DNA of 64,000 nucleotides from CAZXFA01 sp964640085 (GTDB lineage Bacteria; Actinomycetota; UBA4738; HRBIN12), in assembly GCA_964640085.1 (NCBI GenBank), contig CAZXFA010000015.1, forward strand, positions 1 to 64,000, given 5' to 3'. How positions within the stretch are numbered: the first letter of the stretch is position 1; the number at the start of each line of letters is the position of its first letter. Positions 49,081-57,538 of this stretch are shown in pieces. Under the pieces are notes generated by a model. It made no database searches, was not told the DNA's origin, and saw only the letters and a program-made list of their open reading frames with translations. The position numbers and the translations under genes were made by a program.

Positions 49081-49090
49081 CTTCCTCACC
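49055..49090. repeat. 18-bp perfect tandem duplication over a start codon
   Basis: CTTCGCATCTTCCTCACC occurs twice in a row (49055-49072 and 49073-49090). On the minus strand each unit carries GGTGAGGAAG followed by ATG, so the translation initiation site of the secreted-protein gene is duplicated in frame, adding six residues (MRRVRK) to the longer form. Confidence 0.95.
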
Positions 49091-49219
49091 CCCCTCTGCT
49101 TCCTTCCGCGCGGATACAGGGTGCGCAGAGCAGGTCTACGCAGGTCTACGAGCGTTGCCACCATCGCCCTGCAGGCGAGTTGCATGGAAGGGGTACAGTT
49201 GGGCGGGAGGGAGTGCGCC

Positions 49220-50076
49220 ATGCGGTTCGAGATCCTGGGGCCGCTTCGCGTGAGCTCCAAGGCCGGTGCGCTCGACCTCGGAGCTCCGGCCCAACGCGGG
49301 CTCCTGGCGGTGCTCCTGACCTCACCGGGCGTCCCCGTCTCGGACGACCGGCTGATCGACGAGCTGTGGGGCGACGAGCCTCCCCCCAGCGCTCGATGCG
49401 CCCGTACGCGGCCGAAGCCCTGGCGACGTGCGACCGGTCAGGAGACCGGTGGGGACGGGCGGGGCCGCTCACGGCCATAGGGTTCTCGTTTCTGTTCGGC
49501 GGCTCGCCGGACGAAGCCCGTCCATGGTTCGAGGAGGCGCTCCCCCTCTACCGGGAGCTCGGCGACCTCGGCAACCTCGTCGCGACGACGCTCACACCTC
49601 TGACCATGGCTGCTCTCCTTCAGAAGGACCTGCCGGCCGCGGAGCGGTACGTGACCGAGGCCCTCGAGGTCGCGAGCGGGACCGGGTGGGAGGCCTCGGC
49701 CCTCGACTGGTACGGGGAGGTGCTGACCGCGTTGGGCGATCCGGAGGCGGCCGAGGCCGCCACGGTGCGTGCGTTTGGGATTGCCCTCGACTCCGGGCTG
49801 GAGAACTGGTTCCGGTGGGCGTTGAGGAACCTCACGCGCGCGGCCGCCGAACGGGATCGGTATGAGGACGCGGCCGTCCTCCTCGCCGCCTCCCGCCGCA
49901 ACATACCCGCTTACGGGCTCGACCCTAACATCTACGGACCGGTCGAGGGGCGATGTCGAGACGCCCTCGGCGACGACCGATTCGAGGAGCTGGGCGCGCG
50001 AGGCGAGGCGATGACCCACGATCAACTCATGGACCTCGTCGGTGCCGAGGCTCGGCCGGTGACTGCCCCCGGATGA
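49220..50076 (+). pseudogene. Internally deleted SARP/LuxR-type regulator
   Basis: The start (ATG 49220, GGGAGG upstream) encodes about 57 residues of a BTAD/SARP-type DNA-binding domain (RFEILGPLRV, APAQRGLLAVLLTSPGVPVS, DDRLIDELWGDEPPPSA). The frame then breaks near 49390, and a different frame carries about 225 residues of TPR-like helical repeats (from about 49395) ending at 50076, as in the C-terminal half of large AfsR-like regulators. The central ATPase domain and the rest of the DNA-binding region, several hundred residues, are missing. A real internal deletion is likely; a misassembly is possible. Confidence 0.75.
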
Positions 50077-50349
50077 GCTTCGAGTGATCGTGAGAGAGCA
50101 GATCCTGCCGATGCACGAGGGATCATCGTCCCTCTGACCCCAGCGCTGCCAGCCACGCCCGCCGGACGATGTGTTGACCAGCGAGAGACGCAGGTCCTCG
50201 GCGATCGGTACGGCCGAAGTCATGTGCTGAACATCCGCCCGACCGCCGGGCCGGTCCACCGTCCCGCGATACGCCCGACCGAGGGGTCGGCCCACCGGGT
50301 CGACGCATCTAACCCCCGAGGCTGGCCATCGCGTCGAAGTCGTCCAACC
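50077..50349. other. Gene-poor gap
   Basis: 273 bp between the broken regulator and a secreted-protein gene. Short open frames on both strands lack ribosome-binding sites and family features. I see no RNA gene, repeat or terminator of note. Confidence 0.5.
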
Positions 50350-50763
50350 TCACGCCCCGTACCGAACCCGGACGGTCCGCACCTCGCAATTGGACTCGGC
50401 GGCCACCGACACGGTGACGAGCACCTTCGATCGACGCTTCCGCCACCGGATGTCATGGGGCGCGCAGTCGCCCGTTGTCGCCACTCGTACGCGCCGCACC
50501 TTGCCCCTGACGCCGGGCACCTTCACGCGGACCCACGCCTTGCCGTACCCCCCGTCACCGATGCACCAGAGGCGAACGTAGGGGTGGTCGAGCCAATCCA
50601 GCACGTAGACCGTGCACAGCGCGAAGTGCTCGCCGTCATCGACGTCGACGTCGTCCCACTTCACCGCGTGCGTCGCGGCGTTCACTCTCTTGACGGCCGC
50701 TTCGGCGGGGACGGCGGCGAGCACAAGGCTCAAGGCGAGCGCCGTGACCAAGATGCGCCTCAT
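50350..50763 (-). CDS. Small secreted basic protein of unknown function
   Basis: 137 residues: signal peptide (MRRILVTALALSLVLA, cut near AEAA) and a compact beta-rich domain containing four cysteines (FALCTVY, RLWCIG, GDCAPH, SNCEVR) and many Arg/Lys/Val alternations (KVPGVRGKVRRVRVATTGDC). The four cysteines could form two disulfides. ATG 50763 is preferred over 50772 because GGGAGG lies 8 bases before it. No family recognised. Confidence 0.65.
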   Translation of the reverse strand: MRRILVTALALSLVLAAVPAEAAVKRVNAATHAVKWDDVDVDDGEHFALCTVYVLDWLDHPYVRLWCIGDGGYGKAWVRVKVPGVRGKVRRVRVATTGDCAPHDIRWRKRRSKVLVTVSVAAESNCEVRTVRVRYGA

Positions 50764-51022
50764 CCCTGCCACCTCCCGTCAGGGATCACGAGGTCGTGCC
50801 CACGCAGAGGACGAACGCCCCGAACATGAGCACGATCTCCCTGTTCGAGTCCTACTCGCTCATGCGGTCTCTATCGGTACCGCCCGAGAGAAACCTGAGT
50901 CCTGAGGACAAGCAGGTCCCAAGAGGACGGGGCATCTTGCCTCTACCGACAACCGTGGTGACGCACGCACAGTGGGTTCGGGCTGGCGCGTCGCACGGCG
51001 GGACTGTGCCCGGGAGGTTCAC

Positions 51023-51331
51023 ATGAGGCGATCGCTCTGGTTCGGGTCCATCGCTTGGGGCGTCGCGACCTTCGTGTCCTGGGTGCTGGCCCTCGTCTTG
51101 GCGGCGGGCGCCGGATTGGAGTTCTGGATCGACGGACGCTTCTGGGTGGGGTGCGCAGACCGTGTCTGCGAGACCGCAGCCCTCGCCTGGCTCCTGACGA
51201 TCGCCGCACTCGCGGCGGCCGGGATGGGGTGGGCGTCGTTCCGACAGTTGCGGCATTCGCGTGGTGGGGACCGATATCCTTCGCTGAGGAAGCGCTGTGC
51301 AACTCAGAGAGAACGCAGAAACGGCTTCTGA
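51023..51331 (+). CDS. Small two-helix membrane protein
   Basis: 102 residues with two membrane helices (about 12-32 and 53-71) joined by an external loop with two cysteines (VGCADRVCETA), and a basic cytoplasmic tail. GGGAGG is 6 bases before the ATG at 51023. It stands alone in the gene-poor accessory region. No family recognised. Confidence 0.6.
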   Translation: MRRSLWFGSIAWGVATFVSWVLALVLAAGAGLEFWIDGRFWVGCADRVCETAALAWLLTIAALAAAGMGWASFRQLRHSRGGDRYPSLRKRCATQRERRNGF

Positions 51332-51702
51332 CCTGGGTGAGCTGCGGGCGTGGCGAACTCAAGCGGGCGGGAGGAGGGCCGCGTCGTCGAAAGGGGCCTG
51401 ACGGCTGAGTCCGACGTAACGGGGCGAAGTACGCGATCGTCCCGCCCCTCTCGCTCTGCGGTCCGCTCGTGAATGCTCGACACCCTTCCGGTCGGGTCCC
51501 CGCCGACGCAGCACCGACGGGCCCTCTGAGGAACATCCCCACGCGGGATCGCTCGAGGTACGCTCCTTCAGGCCCTCCGGGCTCGAACGGCCGCAAAGGA
51601 TCCACGTCCATCGGTCCCGCCATGACGGAGGCATCCGCCGGCATCCAGCTGAGCGGTCCCTCGAGTCGTCCGTAGGTTCGCTGATCCAGCCGGTGGCTGC
51701 GG
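51332..51702. other. Gap without a confident gene
   Basis: 371 bp. A minus-strand frame across about 51400-51700 reads protein-like in places (MPADASVMAGPMDVDPLRPF), but it has no start with a ribosome-binding site and runs on through the neighbouring gene, so I do not call it. It may be a decayed gene. No RNA gene, CRISPR or terminator seen. Confidence 0.4.
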
Positions 51703-52287
51703 TCAACCGCGTGGCCTGATGAAGCGGCGGTAGCGGTCACGGCACGCGAGCGCAGGCTCACCAGAACGGAAGAGGAACGAGGCAGGTTGTGGGACGCCGT
51801 TCGCGTCCTGTCGCTTCAGCACCACGGCATACCGCTCCTCCTCGGGTGTCTCGAGCTCCTGGATCGGGTCGATGAACTGGTCGGCGACCTCGTAGCCGTT
51901 CCGGTCGACGACCACGACATCCGTGATGCTCTCGCGGGGAAAGCGGGCGAGCTCGGTGTCGGCATCGTGCTGCGTCCAGTTGTCGAGCAGCACGAAGTCT
52001 TGAGGCGTCACGGCGACCCGGACCGAGCGGAACTCCCCGTCGATCCGCGCTAGGCCCGAGAAGAAGGTCGCATCCGAGCCGATCGCCCCGAGCTTCTCGC
52101 TGCGACGCATCGCCGCCTCATGACTGAGGTCCTCATCCCCCGCGAGGTCGGCCATCGCCGCACGGGCGTCCTCCAACTGGACGTCGTGCAGCATGCCCCA
52201 GAAGAGGTAGGCGACGGTGCCGCACCCCGCATAGCGGAGGAGATCATGCGCATCCGCGGCGGGGAGATCCTCGAGCGAGTCACTCAT
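51703..52287 (-). CDS. Hypothetical cytoplasmic protein
   Basis: 194 residues, no signal peptide or membrane segment, acidic, with aromatic-rich strands (YLFWGMLHDVQLEDA, RVAVTPQDFVLLDNWTQHD, YAVVLKRQDANGVP). The second half looks like a small beta domain of the PH or YokE-like kind, by impression only. Starts at ATG 52287 without a strong ribosome-binding site. Neighbours give no clue. Function unknown. Confidence 0.6.
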   Translation of the reverse strand: MSDSLEDLPAADAHDLLRYAGCGTVAYLFWGMLHDVQLEDARAAMADLAGDEDLSHEAAMRRSEKLGAIGSDATFFSGLARIDGEFRSVRVAVTPQDFVLLDNWTQHDADTELARFPRESITDVVVVDRNGYEVADQFIDPIQELETPEEERYAVVLKRQDANGVPQPASFLFRSGEPALACRDRYRRFIRPRG

Positions 52288-52520
52288 GCCGGGACCCCGA
52301 CCGGTCGAGAGACGCCCCAGTAGATCTTCCCCCGCGGCAGGATCGGATATCCGCGCGGCTTGTCCAGAGATGCGTTCGCGGTGGCGCAGGGTCCGAATCG
52401 CCCCATGGAGGCCATATCGGTTCTGCCGCCTCTCAGCATGAGCACACGTCGTGCGTGGGTGTACGGGATCGTCGCCCGAAGCGCCGGAGGTGCAGGTCGG
52501 CGATCTCCCGTTCGGCCTGA

Positions 52521-53033
52521 TCAGGCCCTCACGACCAAGCCGGATCGAATCGCCCCGATCACGATCCAGGCCAGGTTGAACCCGTTGGCCGCGATCGCGA
52601 TGTCCGCGAGGATCCGCCCAAGCCGGTCCGACGCCCGCACTTCAGCGTGACCCCATATCCCGAGGATCAGCCCGGCGATGTATCCGGCCGCCTGGAGGAT
52701 CAGCCCAGCCCCCCAGGGCAGAATGGGGCTCGTCAGCCCCGCGATCATCCCCCAGGCAAGCCCCCAGACAAACGCAAGGATGAGGGACATCCACACCTTC
52801 GAGGGGATCCCCAAAGCCCCCGGGGGTTCGAGGCGTTTGAAAGGGGCGGGAACACGGTCAGAGGTCGGCAGAACGCCGTTCGGTCCGGATACGTCGCCGA
52901 GCTGCCACGGCGAGGGCTCGTCGGGCCGCCTCGACACGGCCCACGCGGGAACCGCCGCCGGATCCTTGTGGCAGTTGGAGCAGACCGTCGCCTCGTCCAG
53001 CAGTTCCTCGGCGCAATGTCGACAGACCTTCAC
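52521..53033 (-). CDS. Membrane protein with N-terminal zinc ribbon
   Basis: 170 residues. The first 25 residues form a zinc ribbon (VCRHCAEELLDEATVCSNCH; two CxxC knuckles), then a Pro-rich linker, then about three membrane segments (WMSLILAFVWGLAWGMIAGL, a second from about 110, and a C-terminal helix). Such zinc-ribbon plus DUF4190-like proteins are common in actinobacteria with unknown function. The start is GTG at 53033. A T-tailed terminator lies upstream at 53151-53185 and isolates it. Confidence 0.72.
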   Translation of the reverse strand: MKVCRHCAEELLDEATVCSNCHKDPAAVPAWAVSRRPDEPSPWQLGDVSGPNGVLPTSDRVPAPFKRLEPPGALGIPSKVWMSLILAFVWGLAWGMIAGLTSPILPWGAGLILQAAGYIAGLILGIWGHAEVRASDRLGRILADIAIAANGFNLAWIVIGAIRSGLVVRA

Positions 53034-53150
53034 GCCTAGAGCCTCGGCGCCCTACCGCTGTCGCTGAAGCCAGTGGAGTGTCGGCTTCGCTACCGGGGCT
53101 GGGGCTGATGCAGAATCATCCTCCAGCGATGCTCACGTACGTGCAGGCGG

Positions 53151-53185
53151 AAAGGGCGGGGTTTGTCTCATCACCCCGCCCTTTT
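53151..53185. terminator. Rho-independent terminator (11-bp stem, T tail)
   Basis: AAAGGGCGGGG (53151-53161) pairs with CCCCGCCCTTT (53174-53184), loop of 12 bases, followed by T on the plus strand. One of the few canonical intrinsic terminators here. It has no obvious upstream gene on the plus strand, so it may be left from an element boundary or a lost gene. Confidence 0.75.
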
Positions 53186-53301
53186 CGGCCGGTCTTCGCA
53201 CGGTCACTCGGTCACGAGCGTCTCGGCGAGCGGGCGGCGCCTCCGACGGTTGAGCTCTCGCGGATCGGCCGGATCCGACGAAGGGCCATTCACCTGCGCT
53301 C

Positions 53302-53347
53302 GTGGACCCAAGGGGACTCGAACCCCTGACCTCATGGCTGTCAGCCA
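53302..53347 (-). repeat. Attachment-site copy: 3' half of tRNA-Ala
   Basis: 46 bp identical, apart from one base, to 56434-56479, which is the 3' half of the intact tRNA-Ala(GGC). The first 39 bp match perfectly; the mismatch (53341) changes what would be anticodon GGC to GAC. Upstream sequence does not form the tRNA 5' half, so this is not a functional tRNA. The arrangement (tRNA plus displaced 3' copy, integrase remnant between) is the classic scar of an element integrated at a tRNA gene. Confidence 0.85.
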
Positions 53348-53348
53348 G

Positions 53349-53791
53349 AACTGCCTAGACGGTGTGCTCAGCAGGGAAAACGCAGGTCAGCAACGAACGG
53401 AACCTCCGAAGTCATGCGGTGAGATTACGGACCTGTCAATGCTGACTGTACCGCTCGCGGCCGTGGTCCTCCGCCGTAGCTCGCATCCAAGCAGTGGAAA
53501 GGCGAAGGATCGGCGACCGGGACGACCATCGACACCACGGGGACTAGCGAACGACCTGGGTACGGAGGCACCGCTATGGAAGATTCGCGTCCCCGCCGGC
53601 AGCGATTCCTCGAAACCGAGGCGACGACCTTCGAGAAGGAGGACGGGGCGAATACGATGACCGTCTTGGTCGGATAGCCTCAATCTCCCCTGGGAAGGGG
53701 GACGGTGGCTCCCAGAAGATGTCACCACTGACCGGTATCGGCTCCATGTTCCGCAGGTCCCTGACTTTCGCATGGAACTTCGACAGACCTC
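53349..53791. other. Lower-GC element interior without a confident gene
   Basis: 443 bp just inside the attachment copy, visibly less GC-rich than the flanking chromosome. A 34-codon plus-strand frame from ATG 53576 to a TAG at 53679 and an overlapping frame continuing to 53823 look mildly protein-like, but have no recognised domain. Probably decayed element DNA. Confidence 0.4.
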
Positions 53792-54073
53792 TCAGAGCGC
53801 GATTTCAGGCTCGACCACATAGCCCGGCTTCGTTTCGATGCTCACTGAGTTGCCCTTCCGGGGAGCGCCAACGCTGTTGTAGACAGAGAATACGTAGCAC
53901 TGGTCCAGGGCCGAGATGCATGACTTCCCCAGGCTCCAATCCCAGATGGCGATCGAGGGTTGTGTTTCGAGTCCTTCATCTTCCCAGCATCGTTCGCCTC
54001 CATTCCACGGATCCCGATTCGGTAAGCGTAGTCCGGTGGCTTCCGACGAAGACCTCTGGCCAAAGGCAGCGCG
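53792..54073 (-). pseudogene. Gene remnant without a start codon
   Basis: A 94-codon minus-strand open frame bounded upstream by a TAG (54074-54076) and ending in TGA, with no ATG or GTG early in it. The translation reads like a folded domain (NGGERCWEDEGLETQ, SIAIWDWSLGKSCISALDQ, YVFSVYNSVGAPRKGNSVSI, KPGYVVEPEIAL) with several cysteines, so it may be the C-terminal part of a lost secreted protein. No family recognised. Confidence 0.35.
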
Positions 54074-54219
54074 CTAGCATCCAGCAGTGCGCTCAGACCA
54101 ATCCTAAGAAAGGCGCGAACGGGCCAACGAGAGCCACGGAGCGAGGTTAACGGGCGCGGTGGACCGGGAGGCCCGCGGAGGCGCGTAGACGACGGCGGCG
54201 GGTGCTAGCGTCCCGGTGC

Positions 54220-54370
54220 GTGGACCTCGAGGAGATCGAGCGGTGCTCCGGGAGCGCCTCGACGCGCTCAGGTCGGCTCCCCGCGCCGAGCTCCTCCACG
54301 TCCTCACGTTCCCGGACTTCGAGCGGGCTGGCCGATCGGGGAGTTCTACGGCAACCCAAAGACGGGCTAA
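54220..54370 (+). pseudogene. Fragment 1 of a dispersed small gene family
   Basis: A GTG at 54220, 8 bases after a TAGCGT box, begins VDLEEIER; after a one-base loss the frame continues as RERLDALRSAPRAELLHVLT and FPDFERA, then after another shift as IGEFYGNPKTG, ending at TAA 54370. The same sequence, including the upstream box, occurs at 59812-60051, and a tail copy at 61073-61135. The order is consistent with one ancestral leaderless gene of about 75 codons. Function unknown. Confidence 0.6.
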
Positions 54371-54421
54371 TGGAACTGCCATCCCCACCCTCCGGCGTTC
54401 GGGCGCCGCCCGCTGCCCCGC

Positions 54422-56026
54422 TCAGGGAGACGCGATCTCGACGTTCGTGAAGATGTCCGTGTCTCCCGCCGGTCGTCCGGGCGAGTTCCGCCCGTCGGTC
54501 CACGCCGGGTAGATCACGTCATCGGAGACCGCGATCTGGTTGTAGTCGCCGATGAAGCACCCGCACGTGAAGAACGACTGCCGAGGGTCGAACGACGCGG
54601 TGCTGATCAGGGTGTTCGTCCAGGTCATGCCGCCGTCGGTCGAGGTGCCCTGGTAGGTCTCGATACGGTGCGGGTTGGACCGCGTGTCCTGCCAGATCGC
54701 CGAATAGACGCCGGCCGAGTCCACCCCAACCGCCGGGAAGAACTGCTCGCCCGGTGCCGGCGACCCGTCCTCGGTCACGCTGACCGGGACGGGATCCGTC
54801 CAGTGCTGGCCGAAGTCGTCCGAGGTCATCGACGAGATGTCCGTGCCCGAGGTCGTCCGGTCGATCGCGTTGTGGACCAGGTAGACGAGGCGGCCGCGGG
54901 TCGGGTCAAACGCGAGCCCGATCGTCCCCGGGAACCGGACGCCCCCAAGCCCCTTCAGGTAGTCGTTGCGGTTCGGGTTATCGACCCATTCCCCGGGGTC
55001 GTCCACGCGCACCACATCGCCGAACGACGCGCCGCCGTCGGTGGAGCGGGCGAAGAACAGCGCCGGGTCGTAGGCCGTGTTGCACTCCTCGCTCACGAAC
55101 GCGACGTTCAGGCCGCCGTCCGGGTCCACCACGGGCGTGGAGAACTGGTTCGCGGAGGCGCCGACGCCCCTGCTGCCCGGGTCGTCCGGGACGATCGCCG
55201 TGTGCTGCCAGACGGAGGTCGACGGATCCGCGGTCGGGATCAGATCGGTGTATGCCGCCTGGACGGGGCAGTAGTCGCTACGCCCGCCCTGGATGATGTG
55301 GAACTTCGTGTAGGTGACGTAGATCCTGCCGTAGAAGTCGGAATCAGGGTTGTTGTCGACCGCGATCAGCTCCTTGTCGTTGAAGACCGAGGCGTTGATC
55401 GAGTCGTCGCCCTCGAAGTTCGTGACCGCCACGGCGGGCTGCATCGAGTCCGACCAGGTGAGCCCGTCATCCACCGACTTCCATACGTGGACCTCGGAGG
55501 CGGGCGTGGTCGGGAAGTAGCAGAGTGTGCTGATGTAGAACGCGTCGTCGCGCACGCTGTAGGCGACGCCAGGGTCTGACCCGAAGCACCGGCCGCCGTC
55601 GAAGGAGAACTTCGGCTCCTTCAGTTGCGACTCCCAGGTCTGTCCCCCGTCGAACGTTGTCCCGATCCAGAACCCGTCGCCGATGTAGTCGTTGGCGGCG
55701 GCGACCGCGTTCATCGGGTTTGAGAGGTTGAGCGCGATGCCGGGTTCGTTCTGCGGCAGCGGCGGGTCCGAGTCGTCGTTCATCTGAACGTTCAGGAGCG
55801 GAGAGAGCGACGGAGTCGCCGTACGCACGATCCGCGTCGAGGTCGTTTGGCCGGTCGCGACGGCCAGGCGCGCCCGGACGCCGTTGGAGATTCCGCCGGA
55901 GAACTTCTCGATGTGCTGCTGCCATCGCGGCTGCTTGGCCGCCTGTGCAGGCGCCAGTCCGACCGCGAGCGCGAGGATGGCGAGGATGGCGAGGACGGCG
56001 GCGAGGCGAGAACGCGTCCGCTGCAT
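54422..56026 (-). CDS. Secreted BNR/Asp-box beta-propeller protein (sialidase-like)
   Basis: 534 residues. Signal peptide (MQRTRSRLAAVLAILAIL, cut near AQA) and a propeller with at least five Asp-box motifs: TFDGGQTWES, SVDDGLTWSD, STDGGASFGD, SDDFGQHWTD and STDGGMTWTN. Asp boxes occur in sialidases and in many non-enzymatic propellers; I see no certain sialidase catalytic set, so activity is open. AAGGAGG precedes the ATG. It is the only intact sizeable gene between the tRNA-Ala attachment copies, and so the likely cargo of that element. Confidence 0.85.
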   Translation of the reverse strand: MQRTRSRLAAVLAILAILALAVGLAPAQAAKQPRWQQHIEKFSGGISNGVRARLAVATGQTTSTRIVRTATPSLSPLLNVQMNDDSDPPLPQNEPGIALNLSNPMNAVAAANDYIGDGFWIGTTFDGGQTWESQLKEPKFSFDGGRCFGSDPGVAYSVRDDAFYISTLCYFPTTPASEVHVWKSVDDGLTWSDSMQPAVAVTNFEGDDSINASVFNDKELIAVDNNPDSDFYGRIYVTYTKFHIIQGGRSDYCPVQAAYTDLIPTADPSTSVWQHTAIVPDDPGSRGVGASANQFSTPVVDPDGGLNVAFVSEECNTAYDPALFFARSTDGGASFGDVVRVDDPGEWVDNPNRNDYLKGLGGVRFPGTIGLAFDPTRGRLVYLVHNAIDRTTSGTDISSMTSDDFGQHWTDPVPVSVTEDGSPAPGEQFFPAVGVDSAGVYSAIWQDTRSNPHRIETYQGTSTDGGMTWTNTLISTASFDPRQSFFTCGCFIGDYNQIAVSDDVIYPAWTDGRNSPGRPAGDTDIFTNVEIASP

Positions 56027-56257
56027 GGGGGCCTCCTTCGGTCGGGGAAGCGCGTCCGCCGCTATCCGACGCCTCTTCCGCACGGCCGTCAAGTCAGGGC
56101 GGCCCGGTTGAACTCGCCCCAGTGAAGGAGCCAGCAGAACGCGGCCACTTGCGTTCTGGCCTGGGGATCCGTCGGGAACTTCAGCTCGCTCGAGCGGAGC
56201 TTCCGAGTGCAGCCGAACCGTGGACCCCGCTGAGTCAGGCCTTCGACGCTAGTCGGC

Positions 56258-56433
56258 CAGGCCCCGTTGGCTCCGATCGGTACCGTCCGCTCCTTGCGCC
56301 CTTTGCCCAGGACGCGGACCTCGCGTCGATCCGCGATGTCGATGTCCCCGAGCGTCAAGCCGGCGCACTCGGACAGTCGGAGCCCCGTGTCGTAGAGGAG
56401 CCAGACGAGAGCCGCGTCCCGACGGTCCTCGAA
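56258..56433 (-). pseudogene. Tyrosine recombinase fragment at the tRNA-Ala junction
   Basis: From the tRNA end leftwards the minus strand reads FEDRRDAALVWLLYDTGLRL, SECAGLTLGDIDIADRREV, RVLGKGRKERTVPIG: the catalytic-Arg box and beta-hairpin of a XerC/D-like integrase, then similarity stops. The N-terminal core-binding domain and the C-terminal HxxR and Tyr are missing. The open frame continues to 56089 with unrelated sequence. It abuts the tRNA 3' end, the usual place for the integrase of a tRNA-integrated element. Confidence 0.75.
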
Positions 56434-56479
56434 GTGGACCCAAGGGGACTCGAACCCCTGACCTCATGGCTGCCAGCCA
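56434..56479 (-). repeat. Attachment core in tRNA-Ala (pairs with 53302-53347)
   Basis: The 3' half of tRNA-Ala plus one flanking base, repeated with one mismatch at 53302-53347. Together they bracket about 3.1 kb containing a gene-family fragment, the propeller gene and an integrase fragment. Confidence 0.85.
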
Positions 56480-56507
56480 TGCGCTCTACCAGCTGAGCTA
56501 TGGGCCC
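56435..56507 (-). tRNA. tRNA-Ala (anticodon GGC)
   Basis: A complete 73-nt cloverleaf on the minus strand: acceptor GGGCCCA with TGGGTCC (one G-U pair), D arm GCTC/GAGC, anticodon stem CATGG/CCATG with loop CTGGCAG (anticodon GGC, alanine), T arm AGGGG-TTCGAGT-CCCCT, discriminator A. No encoded CCA. Its 3' half is the attachment site of the element to its left. Confidence 0.95.
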
Positions 56508-56621
56508 GACGTTTCCCCTGCTCAGGGGCCAGATTCAGCGAACCCAGCCCCGAGCAGAGTAGACGAACAGTAGAAGACCTGCGATGCCCCCCGGGGTTGG
56601 GGAACCCGAGAGGAGGCACCG

Positions 56622-57534
56622 ATGGCATCGACCGTCCGCACGGGCAAGAGTGTATCGCCCGACGTGCGGGACCTGGCGCGATCCTGGTCGGTCTCGCTGG
56701 CCGCGGCGAACCTCGCTGAGAACACCCGGGAGACCTACGCTGACTCGCTCGCGTCCTTCATCGCGTTCCTGACCGAGCCGGGGATGCCAACCGCGGTGGG
56801 CTCGATCACGCGGGAGCACGTCGAGGCGTGGACGGCCTCTCTCACCCAGCGCTACCGGGCCTCGACGGTCCGCAACCGCTACACCGGGGTCCGGATGTTC
56901 TTCCGCTGGGCCAAGGAGGAGGGCGAGGTCGCCGAGTCGCCGATGGCGAACATGCGCCCGCCGATGCTCCCCCCGATCCCGGTCCCGGTGCTCGAGCGGG
57001 AGCAGCTCGCCCGGATCCTGAAGGCGTGCGAGGGCACCGATCTGGAGTCCGCGACCTGGCGATCGTGCGGCTGTTCCTGTCCTCGGGCCTGCGCCGGTCC
57101 GAGCTCGCGAACCTGCGGACCGGGGACCTGGATCTGTTGAGCCGGACCGCGACGGTCCACGGGAAGGGTCGCAAGGTCCGCTCCCGGTCGGGTTCGGGGC
57201 CAAGGCGGCCAAGGCGATCGACCGTTACCTACGGGCCAGGCCGGCCCGCGAGGATGACGTGCTGTGGATCGGGCGGAAGGGCGCGATGTCGGCCTCCGGA
57301 ATCCGTCAGGTGGTCCATCACCGCGGGAAGATGGCTGGCGTCCCAGACCTGCACCCGCACATGCTTCGCCACTACTTCGCGCACACCTGGCTCGCCTCCG
57401 GCGGCGAGGAGACCGACCTGATGCGGCTCGCGGGCTGGTCCTCGAGGGCGATGCTCGGGCGGTACGCGGCCTCGACCGGCGAGGCGCGGGCCCTTGCAGC
57501 TCACAAGCGGATCGCGCCGGGCGACGACCTGTAG
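56622..57534 (+). pseudogene. XerC/D-like tyrosine recombinase broken by two single-base deletions
   Basis: ATG 56622 with AGGAGG upstream. Frame 1 to about 57055 gives the SAM-like core-binding domain (NLAENTRETYADSLASFIAF, RASTVRNRYTGVRMFFRWAK). One missing base shifts to the frame with AIVRLFLSSGLRRSELANLR and HGKGRKVR; another near 57183 shifts to LPVGFGAKAAKAIDRYL, then HPHMLRHYFAHTWLASGG and LAGWSSRAMLGRYAA, ending at TAG 57534. All catalytic positions (Arg, Lys, HxxR, Trp in place of His, Tyr) survive across the three frames, so decay is recent, or the indels are sequencing errors. Confidence 0.85.
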
Positions 57535-57538
57535 ACCG

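Noticed and set aside
50943..51761. A minus-strand gene across 50943-51761
   Set aside because: No start with a ribosome-binding site, overlap with better genes on both sides, and no recognisable domain, although part of the translation looks protein-like.
53302..53347. A tRNA-Val(GAC) gene, because the anticodon-loop sequence reads CTGACAG
   Set aside because: Only the 3' half matches a tRNA; the sequence that should form the D arm and 5' acceptor strand does not pair. It is a displaced copy of the tRNA-Ala 3' half.
53387..53773. A 128-codon minus-strand gene
   Set aside because: Arg/Ser-rich translation without domain features, no ribosome-binding site, and inside a decayed element.
56258..56479. 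An SSV-type integrase split by its own attachment site in tRNA-Ala
   Set aside because: The integrase frame does run a few codons into the tRNA core, but it meets an in-frame TGA inside that shared core, so an integrase spanning the site could never have been continuous. A simple N-terminally truncated remnant is more likely.
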